DNA of 64,000 bases, taken from the NCBI GenBank assembly GCA_012845835.1, contig JABAKD010000028.1:6744296-6808295 (forward strand). The letters run 5' to 3'. The notes beneath the pieces were generated by a model, which saw only the letters and a list, made by a program, of their open reading frames with translations, made no database searches and had not been told where the DNA came from. Shown piece by piece: positions 11,638 through 23,670 of this stretch (its first letter is position 1; every line of letters starts with the position of its first letter). This DNA comes from Undaria pinnatifida (taxonomy: Eukaryota > Sar > Phaeophyceae > Laminariales > Alariaceae). The translations under genes were made by a program, and so were the position numbers.

Positions 11638-14023
11638 ATGTCCGCTGCACCGTACTGGAATCTCTACTGCAGCGCGCGAGAAGCAATCAAAGAGGCAGCA
11701 GCAGCGACAGCACCAATGCCCAAGGGATCAAGCAAAGATGAAACTGGCGAGGCCGCCCCACCTCAACCAGAGCTAGAAGTGCAGCTAGAGCGTCTCGTGC
11801 AAGAGGCACACCGCAATAGCAGCAGCCAAAGGGGGAACCAGGCACCGATATCGTCAGCATCATCAGCTGCCGACACCCAGGAGAAGCGACCCGGCGTCTC
11901 GAAACGCGCAAGACAAGAGGACAGCGGTCCCGAGGGGTCAAAATGGGATGCTGAGGGTACCACCGCCGAGGAGGAGGGAGAGGACGATAAATGTTTAGGG
12001 GTGATCGCGGAGGCATTTGCGGACGACCTGGATTATCTTCGCAAGGATGAGCACTTCGGGGGGTCGGCGAGGGACGTGGCCGCCATGGCGGATATGATGC
12101 GGTGAGACATGCGACGGGCGGGGGTGGGGGAGGGGGTACTCAGGGGGGGGGGGTCAGGACTACAGCTTTGATGGGATTAGGTGGGGCGGTTTGTGGATTA
12201 ATCGCTTATGGGAGTACATAGCGGGGGGCGATACTTCTGTAAGGCGTGCTGAGAAGAGGAGCCTATTTCCATGGGTCGGGGCGTTGACTGTTTACGATTG
12301 TGCGGGGCTAGGAAGCACTTCCTACGGTGGGATCAAAGCACGGCTCTACGAGTAGACCCAGCCCAACCCCTGACCCTAACCCTGAACCCGACCCGAACCC
12401 GAAACGGACGAGAAACTGGAGAAGAGGGCTCAGCTCCATATCAGTACTGTACCAGGTACTCGAGAAGAGCGCGTTGCTGTGGGCCGCCGTATGTATACAG
12501 AACACGCAAGGTGATATCGATATCGACTACGTACAGCAGTACCCCACAGGAAAAGGCAAACACAAGCACAGTACTACTGCAGCTTTTTGCAATAGCAGTG
12601 CCTTGCCTATTCTAGTACTGCTCTTAGAATAGCTGTTCCTCTTTTTGCCTCTTGCCCACCTGTGTGTGCTCTTTTCTTTTCCTCGCCTTTTTTCTTGCCA
12701 AGCAATGACGCCGACCGCCACATGCGGTATAAGACACCAAGTCAGAAACAGGGCGCTAAGAAAGGCAGGATGGCATTTTCGGGAACGTTTGAAATCTGGG
12801 AGGCGTTATGCTGACGTTAGTGTAGAACGAACTACGAACCCTCTCCCAAAATAATAAACCCAGCCTGGATCAACATTACGGTTTGATATTGGCGCCCTGT
12901 ACTGCTGCACCACGCCTTACCTACTACCAGCGCATCGCATATATGCCAAACGCCTTGTCCCCCTCGAGGAGGCGCGCCATCAATCGTTTACCACTTACCT
13001 GCCTTCACGAACCAACCACTACATACCACTATGATATAGTGAATAGGTCAGCTCGAAAAAATGTATACACCGTGATTACTACCCAGTCGCTGCCTCGACG
13101 AGCCAATCATGTCATGTACGCATTGTACCCCCCCCCCCCCCGTGACAAGCGGTTCTTGGAAGGATGCAGCTCGCCCTTCATCCGACTTGATGAACACCTC
13201 ACGGCGCTTCGCGCTTGGTGCAAGCTATGTCTGCCTGGTCAGCGACAACCCGACATGCCCCGTCACGGCTTTGCAAGAATGCGACGGTCTATGGTCTGAA
13301 AGACTACGGCCATGCACCGTATCACTAGTACGCCCCCTCCCCCCCCCCCCTTACCCCGGGAGTAGGCCATTCGCGCGAGTTACTCGGATATCATCATTCC
13401 ATGAAAAAGCAAGTGCGACTGATTCTACGATGGCTCCCCCCCCCAAACCAGCTATTTCCTTTAACGAGCGTTTCATGGCTGCTCGACATGAGGGAGGTTG
13501 CTATTGTATCAAGGTCTCCATACGTTTCTTGTTTGCGTTGGGAGGGCTATCGTAGAACGACTCGTGCGAAGAGTAGAAACAGAAAAAAAATGGCATATGT
13601 CCCGCGAGCTGGAGACGTGTTGTTGGTGTATCTCGGGTGCCTGGCCATTTTAATAAGCGCGTGCCCTGCTCCTTTCCTTTTTTTACGGTACGCTTTCGGG
13701 GTATTTGGACGGAGCGGGTTGACGTGGCCCGATCAACTCCCTGCGCGTGACACACGTAGACACCACCAACGGTTTATAGCGTCTCCCAAAAAATATACCA
13801 AATTTGTAAATGGAAAAATCACATCACCCCGTTAGAACCACAGCCGGACAATTAGTACCTAGGTACGCGAGTTTTGCCCTTTTTGTTTTTGTTTTGCGCT
13901 TTGTGTAATGGTTACAACAACGTGATTTTCGTGCTTTTGTTTTTGCGCTTTGGTTATTTTTGCAGGTGTCTGGCCGATGGACTCGATCCTACGGAGCAGA
14001 GACTTCTTTTGGGGACACGATAG
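11638..14023 (+). CDS. Rsa3-domain ribosome assembly protein
   Basis: Exon 1 is 11638-12101 (donor CG|GTGAGA, phase 2) and exon 2 is 13966-14023 (acceptor TTTTTGCAG, stop TAG), giving 173 aa. The C-terminal ~50 residues match the Rsa3 domain of yeast ribosome assembly protein 3: an FADDLDYLRKDEHF core, then AMADMMR, completed across the splice by CLADGLDPTEQ. The N-terminal two thirds are Glu/Gln/Ser-rich and disordered, as in other family members. Yeast Rsa3 acts in the nucleolus in 60S pre-ribosome maturation, so that role is inferred here. Reading through the donor meets a TGA at once, so splicing is needed to complete the domain. The 1864-bp intron contains a degenerate telomere-like tract and a minus-strand copy of repeat family A. 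Confidence 0.8.
12369..12403 (-). repeat. Degenerate telomere-like tract
   Basis: The run starts TGACCCTAACCCTGAACCCG and drifts into CCCGAA units inside the Rsa3-like intron. It resembles a decayed CCCTAA (TTAGGG) telomeric repeat. Confidence 0.6.
13148..13340 (-). repeat. Dispersed repeat family A (partial)
   Basis: The reverse complement matches the long family A copies at 20225 and 45225 through the words GCGCGAAGCGCCGTGAGGTG, CATGAAGGGTGA-like and ACCGCTCGT-like. It lies in the Rsa3-like intron. Confidence 0.75.
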
Positions 14024-14309
14024 AAACACACATTTTGCACGCGGCTGGGGAGCACGCGGGACGTACGACAACGAGATAAGAGGTCAATGCTTGTTGGGGA
14101 GAGGGCCACAAGGCGGGCAGGCGATCTTAGCAGCGGGGGCGCGCCTCGTTTTGATGCCCGCTGCTGCTCGTCCGAGGAACGGGCGTGGGGACGCGGGGGG
14201 GGAAGGGGGGCGGGGGGGGGCGTACTCGTTTATTGGCTGCCTCAAGTAATTTTACCATTGACCACGCATCGCTTTCGAGGCGGAGAACCGGGTGGGGGGC
14301 TAGGGGCGG

Positions 14310-14445
14310 GGGGTATAATCATGTCATGCATGGCCGTAGTCCTTAGGACTGTAGACCCTCGCACCCCTGCAATGGTGGGATGGAGCATGTCGGATGTTCC
14401 CCGACCAGGCAGACAGTGCTTGCCCAAGCGCGAAGCACCGTGATA
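14310..14445 (+). repeat. Dispersed repeat family A (partial)
   Basis: This is a truncated copy that shares TGCATGGCCGTAGT, AGACCCTCGCA, GGGAYGGAGCA and GCGCGAAGC with the long copies at 20225 and 45225. Confidence 0.75.
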
Positions 14446-14739
14446 GTGCGACATGGGGGTCAAAATTGACACACGACGCGCGTTAAAAAACATGGGGGAG
14501 GGGGGGAACAAAAAGTGAGCCAAGGTAAAGCTTTATTTAAAGTTTTTTTCCCGATCCGCGTGATGACGATAAAAAGACTAGACGAGAGACGCGACACGCG
14601 AGCGCCTTCCCGAGGACAACACACGACGATGTATATATAGTCTACGCCCACGACATTCACAATAACATGAAAACTCGGACCGTAACGATATTTGTTGCTT
14701 TTGCGCACGCCAAGTGAGGGCGACGCGTGCAGTCTACTC

Positions 14740-15010
14740 TAAAGACTACGTCACCAGTCGTGCACTAAATATGCACCCGGTGTGCTCCGAGGTGCCATTG
14801 CTGACGTGTCTACTATACGTCGAATCAAAATTGTTTTCCTTCTGAACTTCCTGTGCTCTCTTGGAGGACAACCATAGCCTGCTGTAAAGACTACGTCACC
14901 AGTAATGCACTATAGGCACCCGCTGTGCTCTGAGGTGCTATTGCTGATGTGTCCTCTAAATCCCAAATCAAAATTGTTGTCCTCTACTTGGAGGACAACT
15001 GCGTGGACAG
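14740..15010 (+). repeat. Two-copy 144-bp tandem duplication
   Basis: TAAAGACTACGTCACCAGT starts at 14740 and again at 14884. Both copies continue through a CACCCG(G/C)TGTGCTC block, TTGCTGA(C/T)GTGTC and a final GGAGGACAAC, so the unit is about 144 bp. Confidence 0.85.
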
Positions 15011-15124
15011 CGGTAATCGCTATTTCTCGGTATTCCCCTCTTTCCCGCTGTTTCTCTCTCTGCTTGTGGCGCCTGGAACTGTCAAAAGTATAATTTCCCC
15101 TTCCCAACCACACCACGCACACCA

Positions 15125-16200
15125 CTACACATGCCACCGCTTCAAAATCGGCCCGTACTTCACCCCCCCCCACCACCACCACCAAACACACGCCGCTACT
15201 GCTGTTTTCGGCTAAAATCAGCTTAGCAATTCACGCGCATTCCCCCTATACTACATACACCACTACTTCTAGTCTCCGCCAAAATTGACCCGTAGTGTTC
15301 ACCCCCCAAACGCTACTACTGCTACTAAAGGCCAAAATCGGTCAACAGTTCACCCTCTCACCCCATCACACACGACACTACTGCTGTCTACGGCCAAAAT
15401 AGGCCAGCAGTTCACCCCCCCCCCCTTCCCCAACTGCACACGCCGCTACCAGCTAATATCGGCCATGATGAGCCAATAATTCACACCCTCTCCACACGAC
15501 ACACGCTACTTTGTTATGATGAGCCATAATCAGCCCGCAGTTCACCCGTAACCACAAAAAACAGCACGCCACACTCTACTGCTGCTGTGATCGGCCAAAA
15601 CCGCCCAGCGGTTCACCCCTTCCCCCCCCCATCACCACCACACAGCTTTTGTCGGCCAAAGCAGTCGGCCAGCAGGCCACCGCTCCTCCCAAACCTCCAT
15701 CACACACGCCACTGCTGCTGCTATCCGCCAAAGTCTGGTAGAAACCTCCCCCCCCCGCGCGCTACTGCTGACATCGGCGAAATCGGTCAGCTGTTCATCT
15801 CCCCCCCCCCAGCATCACACAGTTGGTATCGGCCAACATCGGCCAGCAGTTCATCCCCCCGCCCCCCAACCACACACGCCGCTGCTGTAGGACCACCAAA
15901 ATCGGTCAGCAGCCCCCCCCCCCCCCCCCTACACCACGCAGCTGTTATCGACGAAAAAAAACGGCCAGCAATTCAACTTCCCTCACGGACTAAAGGTGTC
16001 ATCGACCAAAAAAATCGTTCAGCAATTTATCCCCCCCCTCAACCAGGCAGCTGTTATCGATCAGCCAGCATTCCGCCCCCCGCCCCCTCACCACACACGC
16101 CACTGCTGTAAACCTACAAAATCGTCCCGCAGTTCACCCTTCCCCCCTCCACCACCACCACCATACAGCTGTTATCGCCCCCCCCCCCCACCCCTTCAAC
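15125..16200 (+). repeat. C-rich degenerate minisatellite
   Basis: About 16-18 diverged units of roughly 50-70 bp lie head to tail. The unit core reads approximately TCGGCCAAAATCGGYCAGCA then GTTCACCCCCCC, followed by CACCACACACGCCACTGCTGC. Clear cores lie near 15147, 15335, 15395, 15525, 15593, 15772, 15828, 15893, 15948, 16000 and 16110. The C runs give long open frames on the plus strand, which are not genes. Confidence 0.85.
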
Positions 16201-16584
16201 TACCCACCGAGCCGCTAGCCGTCATGATCGACGTCGTCGTTTGCGATGGTGCTGAGAATCACGAAGAAGCCGGTCTCGAAAACGCTGCAAGCGAGCGGCC
16301 GCCAGCGAAGCGGTAGCACGTACTGCGTGAAGGTCTCCAGCGGTACCCAGTACTGTACACAGGGTATGCGCGTATCGTGTTTGTTTGTTTTTCCGTTCGT
16401 GTACACGGAAGGAGGAAGGTCATTTGTCACGATAGAGAACTATGCGAGTTTTCCAGTTTAATACGACGGCGACACAAACAGCAACGTAACAGGCGCGCTC
16501 CTTTTTCACCCTCGCTGGCATTTCCGATGATTTTTCCACGTCCCGTGCCCCGCCCGGCTACCGGACTCCCCCCCAAAAAACATG

Positions 16585-16957
16585 CTACGGTGCTACGGTA
16601 AAGAGAGGTGCACCATTTTTTTTCTGAGGTTCATAACCACTCAAGGAACTTCATGCCTCAACCCCCCAAAAAGAACTGATTTCAGGAGAAAAACAAAGCG
16701 CTTGGGGTATGTACGCACCCGGTGAACAGCCCCCATGGCCTACGTACGCAGGCATACAAACGAAAACACGTGCAAAACAAAAAAAAAGAGGTGAAACTCG
16801 CTGACGATTTTGCAACAACAACAAAAAAGAGGTCGAAACTCTGACGATTTCGAGGTCAACGAAAGGCACCCCCCGCGATTCAGGAAACAGTTTTTTAGCC
16901 AAAAAGAAAAAAAAGAAAAGAAGAACAGGCTTTACGAGTACCTCTATCGTACGAGCA
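16585..16957 (+). mobile_element. MITE family C, copy 1
   Basis: The ends are inverted: GTGCTACGGTAAAGAGAGGTGC on the left and ACCTCTATCGTACGAGCACGC on the right. The interior shares GTCTTAAG-like and CGATTTYGAGGTCAAC words with the other C copies. It has no coding capacity, so it is a non-autonomous DNA element. Confidence 0.65.
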
Positions 16958-17061
16958 CGCCTCCGATACAGTAAAGCATATGGGGTTATGCATAGTATCA
17001 GTGTGAGCAGAATGATTATGGACCGAAGTTTTCCTTTGAGGCGAAGGCTTGGGTCGGTCGG

Positions 17062-17331
17062 GGACGCGTGCTGCGATAATAGAGGTATCACTCTTCGTCT
17101 GGAATGGTTCCTGAACGACGGCGCTCTTTAACCCAAAATCGTCGAAAACCGGTCACTTTTGTCGCATGATTCTCATCGTGCACCTCGAGGCCGTGCGATT
17201 TTTCATCCGGCAGAGCAGCCTTTTTATTTTCTCTCTCCCTGAAATCAGTTTTTGGGAGAGGTGTCTTAAGCTCCCAAAATGAGGAACCTCAAAAAAAAAA
17301 AGTGGTGTACCTCTACCGTAGCACGCGTCGG
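17062..17331 (+). mobile_element. MITE family C, copy 2 (uninterrupted)
   Basis: It runs from GACGCGTGCTGCGATAATAG to the inverted end ACCTCTACCGTAGCACGCGT, about 270 bp. The interior contains CCCAAAATCGTCGAAAA and GAGAGGTGTCTTAAGCTCCC. That last stretch is the empty form of the site filled by the TTAA-MITE at 51943-52031. Confidence 0.75.
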
Positions 17332-17344
17332 GGATGCTCCAATT

Positions 17345-17660
17345 TTCACGACTGGGTTGGAGCCACCCGTACGAGTGACTTTCTACCTCACGGACAAAGG
17401 GGGCTTTAGGTTGTCGTCACGGCGCAGCGTGGCTTACTACTGGGTTCGAGCCACTCGCACGAGTGACTCTATGGGTAACTTAGGTCATCGTTAGAGGGCG
17501 CAGCGTCGCTTACCTCCCCCTTTCGGATTCGTATCGCAAAGGTAAAACAGGTTTGGTCATGCTCACGACATCTCAAGACGGCAAAGGAATAGGGTGGGGG
17601 TCACTCGTGTGCGAGTGACACCGAGCCACACCGCAAAAAAAAGCTCCCCCAAAGTGCCCC
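17345..17660 (+). mobile_element. Repeat family H, palindrome-bounded
   Basis: The sequence is punctuated by short palindromes of the CACTCGCACGAGTG type (near 17362, 17453 and 17600). Internal words GCGCAGCGT and TTTCGGATTCGTATCGCAAAG recur in the copy at 50418-50720, and the palindromes recur at 21208-21435. It has no coding capacity. Confidence 0.55.
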
Positions 17661-17753
17661 CTCTACTTCTGTAGGGCCCTTTGGAAAAACTGTCTCCTGT
17701 TTGACCCTGGCAGCACCCCAGGGAGACTCAGCGGCCTATATCCTCAGGCGGTC

Positions 17754-18060
17754 GCCCCGGTGGCGTATCAGGCTATCCTCGAGCCTGGTATAGGTCAGTT
17801 TCGTGAGTTCGAATCCCCTCGAGTGCATACTCGTAAAAAATCGTGGGGGCTTTTCTCTTGCGCACAAATTGACTTGCGGAAAGCGCGAGAGCGTGAGTTA
17901 GCAACACTCCATGAAGAATCGACGAGCAGTGGGATTGCTGAACCTTATATGCGCTATAAAAATTGAAAGCGAAAGCCGGGGGGAAGAAGGGACGACACCT
18001 GTGACCACGGCTTTTCCCGAAGCTGGAAAGTAGATGTGAGTGAATAAAAAATAAAAAACA
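17754..18060 (+). mobile_element. tRNA-derived SINE (family E), copy 1
   Basis: The 5' part looks like a tRNA: an A-box-like GTGGCGTATCAGG and a B-box GAGTTCGAATCC about 45 bases later. A ~230-bp body follows, with TTGACTTGCGGAAAGCGCGA, and the 3' end is A-rich. The second copy at 38307-38622 is about 85% identical by eye. Pol III transcription from the internal boxes is expected for this class. Confidence 0.75.
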
Positions 18061-19209
18061 CTCAAAAGTTGAACGAATTCGCATCTGCAAAAACGCGCGA
18101 CTGCATGCTACGGTGCCCAAATTGTATTTGTGAGGCTCGTAACCACTTGAGGAGAGGTCCACACCTCGCGCCCGAACACACAAAAAAAAAACTTGGTGAA
18201 AAAAAAAAATGTAAGTGCACAGCCGATACACATTGCCGTGGCCTACTAGGTATACGACCGAGAACATTAACGTTTAGTTAAAACAAAAACAAAAAAATCC
18301 ACGGCGATGTTGGGGTAAGGGGCCCCCCGATGTTTCCGGAACAATTTCAGCCGAAAAGTGGTACCTGGTACGCTTTAAAACCTCCACGCCTCCCAGGGCG
18401 GCCCAAGCATCGCACAGCTTGCAAAAGACGAGTATCGGACTGGCCCACTCAATTCGTCGAACTCACAGCTGACGTAGCTGAAAAAACTTTTTTCCTTTCA
18501 CCAGAATTTAATCAAACACACTAAAATAATGAATGAAAAAAAAAATATATATATATATATCCATGCCATGTGCTTTTGATTGTCCAACCGTTTTGGGACG
18601 CACGCACCCCAACGCCCAAAAACGACAGCAGCGCGATTTACTTGGGCTGGGTTGCGATGTAGCACGGGTGGTGGGTGGGTGGGTGGGTGGGCGGGCGGCT
18701 GGCGGGGGGTTCCTGCCTTCCACCAAAGCAGACAGTTGACGACAGTTGAAAACATCCACCGCAGCGCGTTGTCCTCGGAACAGCTGCAGTAATCTTGCAG
18801 GGTCTGGCTATAGAAACGATGGCAAAACGTTTTTCGGTGGTTGGTGCTTGTGCTGCCGCATGGTCGTTCTTGTGCCGGTTGATCCTTGCTTTACAGAGCG
18901 TGCGGTATCTTACTCATCTTGCGTACTCTTGATTTCGTTTGATCAACATTTTTTTTGCGTTTGTTTGTTCCAGCGCTTGCACCGGACTCATTTTGACCGG
19001 ACACACTTGATCGCGGACGCATTTCGATACGACACATTTAGACCTTTAGGTTAAACACCTACGAAGTGTGGAATGGCAACGCACGCAAAGTGAGGGGGAA
19101 AACCTAAGAACTGTTAAGCTCAAGGCACTTGCTATCAATCGTACGGTGGAGGTGAGCCATTTTTCTCTTCTGAGGGTGGCTGCTTGAGGACCTCTACACC
19201 TCACCACCT

Positions 19210-19491
19210 GGACGCTTGCTACGACAGAGGTATACCTTTTTTTGGCGAAAATGTTTTCTGAATGACGGGGTTACTTAACCTACTAGTACTATCGTCGGAA
19301 AAAAAAAGAATAATAGGCCATTGTTAGCGTGCTTCTCGTTGAGTACCTAGGCCATGGGATCTGTTTATCCGGTAGCGGTTTTCAGTTTTTTTCCAAATCA
19401 ATTTTTGGGATGGACATGCCTTACTAAGCTCCAAAATTGGGGGTAGTATTAAGAAAAAAAAGTGGTGCGAACCTCTATCGCAGCACGCGTC
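19210..19491 (+). mobile_element. MITE family C, copy 3
   Basis: The left end ACGCTTGCTACGACAGAGGT pairs with the right end ACCTCTATCGCAGCACGCGT as an imperfect inverted repeat. The interior matches copy 5 (23671), with CTTTTTTTGGCGAAAATGTT. Confidence 0.75.
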
Positions 19492-20224
19492 GAACTCCCC
19501 CACCCAACCTGATTTTGAGTAAACTGAAAGCGCGATCCGATGAACAAAACCATTTTATGGCCCATGTTTAAAAAAAAAAAACTAAGTCAAATCGCAAAAC
19601 AAGAAGGACAATTTCCGACATTTTTTTGGGGGGGTTGAGGAGCCCCGTCGTTCAGAAAACAAGAAAAAAAAAATGGCCGAAACGTTCTCCAGACATCGCA
19701 TGCACGCGTCCTTTTCAACCACCTCTGAGGAGCTACACACTCCACCTATGATCCAAAACAAAAACGTTCGCAAAATGAAACGAAAATGCCTTCCACGATG
19801 AACAAAATCCGCCATGGCCTTAGCCTAGGAATAAACACCACCAATAATGGGGGAATGTTAAGGTGCGGCCTTGAAAGGCCTGCAATTATCTGATTCGATA
19901 GGTAATTGGCCGTTTTTGTATGGTACGTTGGCGTTATCTACTAGGAGTAGTCAGGAAATGAAACCGAGGCATGCGCCTCGGCTCTCAGATGCAATCGGGG
20001 GCTCTTGTGAAAATAATAATAAAGCTGCTTCTCGACTACGCTACGGCTAAGAAAGTGAGAACTCACCGGGGACCTGCTCAATAGGCAGACCTGCAGGGGA
20101 CACTCTGTGTCCCCACCCCAATAACTTAAGAAATGGCGTCGTCGGCAGGACCTTTCGCAAGTGGTCAAACAGACTAATACCCCACTAATTTCTTAACAGC
20201 AACGCACTAAAAACCGAGGGTGCG

Positions 20225-20560
20225 GTGGGTGGGGGGGGGAGTACTCAGTTGGTGCATGGTCGTAGTCGTACGACCATAGACCCTCGCATCCCTACTATGC
20301 CGGGACGGAGCACGTCGGGTTTTCACCAACCAGGCAGATATTTGCTTGCACCACAAGCGCGAAGCGCCGTGAGGTCTTCGGGGAGTCGCATGAAGGGTGA
20401 ACTGCATCCTTCCAAGAACCGCTCGTAAGACGGACTTCGGCACCTTGTGCCTACTTTCTTGCTGATGGATGACAGCGCCAATGAGTTCCACTTTATTTTC
20501 TGGTGTGGCCACTCCAGAGACAGCAATGAAACGGGTTCTGTCATGGTATTCCCCTGGGAG
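20225..20560 (+). mobile_element. Dispersed repeat family A, long copy
   Basis: This ~335-bp sequence starts with a G run and GTACTCAGTT. It runs through GACCATAGACCCTCGCATCC, GGGACGGAGCACGTCGGGTT and GCGCGAAGCGCCGTGAGGT, ending near GTGTGGCCACTCCAGAGACA. The copy at 45225-45560 matches almost end to end. It has no tRNA boxes or obvious inverted ends, so its class is unknown. Confidence 0.75.
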
Positions 20561-21207
20561 CCTAACACGGCGTAAGATATGGGATACGGCTGGGTACAAA
20601 AGGGTTTCACATGCCTTTGAAGGCATGTGCGTATAGGATAAAGGGGATGATGCTTTTTTTTTACTCGCGGAATTGAACGCTTTTCAGTTCGTCCGTGGCG
20701 TGTGTGGAACTCGTACAAGGGCTTATATCTAGTACAGGTGAGTGACCAACGTGGAACCTGCCTAGTAGAGAAACCTGCTGAGGGTGGCCTGTGTCTGTAG
20801 CAGCCCCCATAATCTCACTTCATAAAAATATTTTAAGGACGTCAGCCCTGAGTTCGACGAATTTCGGGTCAATACTCATATTTTGCAAGCTACGTTGTTG
20901 GTACTCTTGTAATATACTACCAGGTTGGTGGGTGAGTTTTTCTAAATGGGAGAGGTTCTAGTCTTTTGTTTAAAAAAAATACCAGGTATTTACTCGTATA
21001 TATATCTGTATTTTTTTCTTCTCGACTATAACTAATTTTATAAATAATTCTCAAGGACGTCAGCCGTGAGTTCGACGAATTTCAGGTCAATACTCATCTC
21101 TGCAAGCTGCGTTGTCATTTATACATGGCGTCGTCGGCAGTACGTTTTTTTTGTATTGCTTGGGCAGGGGGGTGGCTTCTGGGACCTTTAATTGCTGCGG
21201 CTCTGGG

Positions 21208-21435
21208 TCGCTCGCGCGAGTGACCCCCTTCTTCCTCTATTGGGGTGTCTTATCGAAAGCTTTTTCCGTGCCGTTATTCAACTTTTCTTCGCGCGCGATA
21301 TTACATGAATCCACGATGGAATAAATGGTACGCTACACGGTTAAGAGCGCCAACAAAAACAGTCGCCCTGCTTTCTGAATTTTTTTGTGGTCCGTGCGTG
21401 AGGAAGAGAAGAGAGTCACTCGCGTGCGAGTGGCT
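21208..21435 (+). mobile_element. Repeat family H, copy 2
   Basis: It is bounded by CGCTCGCGCGAGTGAC on the left and GTCACTCGCGTGCGAGTGGC on the right, the same palindrome type as at 17345-17660 and 50418-50720. Confidence 0.5.
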
Positions 21436-21510
21436 CAACATCTCAACATCCAGAAGTAGTGAAAATTGGGGCATCCTCCCCTAGCTTAGCCTTGGTCACT
21501 CGGCGAAGCG

Positions 21511-22001
21511 GTTTCTGATTGACGGGGTGGAGGGCTCCTTAACCCAAAATCGTCGAAAATAGACAATTTTGTTCATTTGGCATATTTTGTTGTTGTATAC
21601 CTGAGCCAGGGGATTTTTCATCCGCGATAAAGCAGGTGACTGATTCTACGATAGCCCCCCCCCCCAAAACCAGCGATTTTTTTAACGAACGTTTCGTGGC
21701 TGCTCGATGCGATCAAAGATGCTATGAAAAATACATATTCATGCATGTTCTTGTTCGCGAAGGAATGTCGAACGATGACGTCGGGTGGCGAAGGGCACTG
21801 TATTTCAGGAGATAAGGCCGTGGGCTGGTTTCAAAACCGGCGATTTTATTCGAGAAAAGCTGAGGGCGCGACACCATAGAATGACTCGGGTTTATTTTTG
21901 TCCAAATCAGTTTTGGGGGCTAAGAAGGACATGTCTTAACCTCCGAAAGCGGGGAGCCTCAGAAAAAAAGTGGCGCACCTCTATCGTAGGATTCGTCGAC
22001 T
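21511..22001 (+). mobile_element. MITE C, left-truncated, holding MITE B
   Basis: Family C sequence (GACGGGGTGGAGGGCTCCTT, then CCCAAAATCGTCGAAAATAG) is interrupted at about 21636-21886 by a family B element. It resumes with CAAATCAGTTTTGGGGGC and ends in CACCTCTATCGTAGGATTCG. The left inverted end is missing. Confidence 0.7.
21636..21886 (+). mobile_element. MITE family B, copy 1
   Basis: About 250 bp starting TGATTCTACGATAGCCCCCC and ending CCATAGAATGACTC, an imperfect inverted repeat. Internal hallmarks are AACGAACGTTTCGTGGC, TTGTTCGCGAAGG and GGTTTCAAAACCGGCGATTT. It is inserted inside a family C element. Confidence 0.75.
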
Positions 22002-22319
22002 AAAAGGGAAACCCCAATGAAACGGATGCTTTTCGAGGGATTTGTGAGGAGCCACATGAGTCAGAAACAAATTTGACCAAGAACGAGAGCCACCTCTACC
22101 TATCGTAGAACGCGTCGAAAACCCCCCGAAAACCTCAACCTCTGGCTTTCTTGAATGCTGGCAACTTAATTAACTCCTTAACAACCGCGCTGTGACTCCT
22201 TTTTTTGGGACAAAACTATTTGGGGTTAGTATGGGGGGGGAAGGGCAGTTGTCGTCAAAGGGTCTTAATTTATCGACGAAAACACGCTGTCGAGCCGTCA
22301 GCACTGTACAAAAGAGTTG

Positions 22320-22412
22320 TAACGACTCGATCGATCGATAGAGATCGAGAGATCGAGAGATCGAGAGATCTCGAGAGATCTCGAGAGAGAGAGAGAGAGA
22401 GACAGCGTGACA
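22320..22412 (+). repeat. GATCGAGA / GA simple repeat
   Basis: A short array of GAGATC/GATCGA words degenerates into (GA)n. Confidence 0.9.
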
Positions 22413-22675
22413 CAGGACGACATTACCAACAGCCCAAGAGATAAAGTTTCGTAGCTAGCAGCGCGTGCACCTGTCTGTAGCAGCCGCCCGTCGTTTTTTT
22501 AAGGCGGATTCTTCACATAATCCCCCCCCCCCCCCCTCGATTCTCGCACGAGGACAAGAGGCTGGGGTCAACGCCATATTTAGTGCCGTGTGGTGTGACG
22601 GGGTGATCTACACTCGACTAGCCTCTCGCCCCAGCTCTTTCCAACCGGCTACGTATCCGCAAAACGATAACGTAG

Positions 22676-22687
22676 ATGACGATGATA

Positions 22688-22722
<35 letters not shown>
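22676..22722 (+). repeat. (GAT)n microsatellite
   Basis: About 15 GAT units with one AAT interruption. Confidence 0.95.
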
Positions 22723-22723
<1 letters not shown>

Positions 22724-23380
22724 GTGTTCTTGCACTAGAATACGGACGAGCGAGCGAAACGGTGAAAGTCGATCATGACGTTTTTACACTAGAACACGGA
22801 CAGGCGCGACCGCACCGAAAAGGAAGGTGGTGACATGTTGATGAAAATGTTCCCTGCATTAGAATGCGGCCAGAAACAGCGTACTGAGAGGGATGGGGGG
22901 TGGGGTCAACCCTTGCAGCACTGCACCCACATTTTAGGAACAAGCTGCCGGAAAATACTGCGGAACAACTGCATGCAGAACACAGAGCAGAGCGTGTTCT
23001 TCACATGAAACTGACTTTTCCACCCATCTACAACCAGCACAACCAGTGTCTGTGCCGATGGCTCCTACTAATAGCTAAAAGAGAGAAGCGCCTCTTCTGT
23101 GATTATAAGCTACGAGACAGAGATACACATGATTGCAAAATATAGCAAGGTGGTTTTTGGCCACGCAACGCACCGCAACGAACACGCCGGCAAAAAAAAA
23201 AGACGCACGCACGCCAGCACACCAGACTAAAATATTTGCAACAACAAAAAAGGGGAAAAAAAGGGGGGGGGGGGGGGGGGGGGGGGGGAAGACAGTCGCG
23301 GTCCCTCTATATAGTGCAGGGCGGTGCCTTGCCAGACGACGACAACCGCACTAAAGTGGGACCCCGCACTATCCCGGGAC

Positions 23381-23633
23381 TGATTCTACGATAGCCCCCC
23401 CAAAAAAACAGCGATTTTCTTCAACGAACGTTTCATGGCTGCTCGATACAAGTATACTATTGAAAACATACTAGATATCCATACATTTTCTTGTGTGTGC
23501 AAAGGTCTATCGATCGGTGACGTCGGCGTGTCGAGGGACACCGTATTTCAGGAGTTACGATCGGGAACTGGTTTTTGAAACCGGCGATTTTCGTTAAAAG
23601 AAAAGTCGGGGGGGACTACCGTAGTAAGACTCC
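23381..23633 (+). mobile_element. MITE family B, copy 2
   Basis: It runs from ACTGATTCTACGATAGCCCC to CTACCGTAGTAAGACT inside tandem copy 1. CCCGGG lies immediately on both sides, where the uninterrupted tandem copies have one CCCGG, so it may be the target duplication. Confidence 0.75.
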
Positions 23634-23670
23634 CGGGGGATGGTGCAGTACAGCAGTAGCATTATGTAGG

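Noticed and set aside
22680-22830. Short tandem units searched as a possible CRISPR array
   Set aside because: This is a GAT microsatellite in a eukaryotic context. No repeat-spacer structure exists anywhere in the window.
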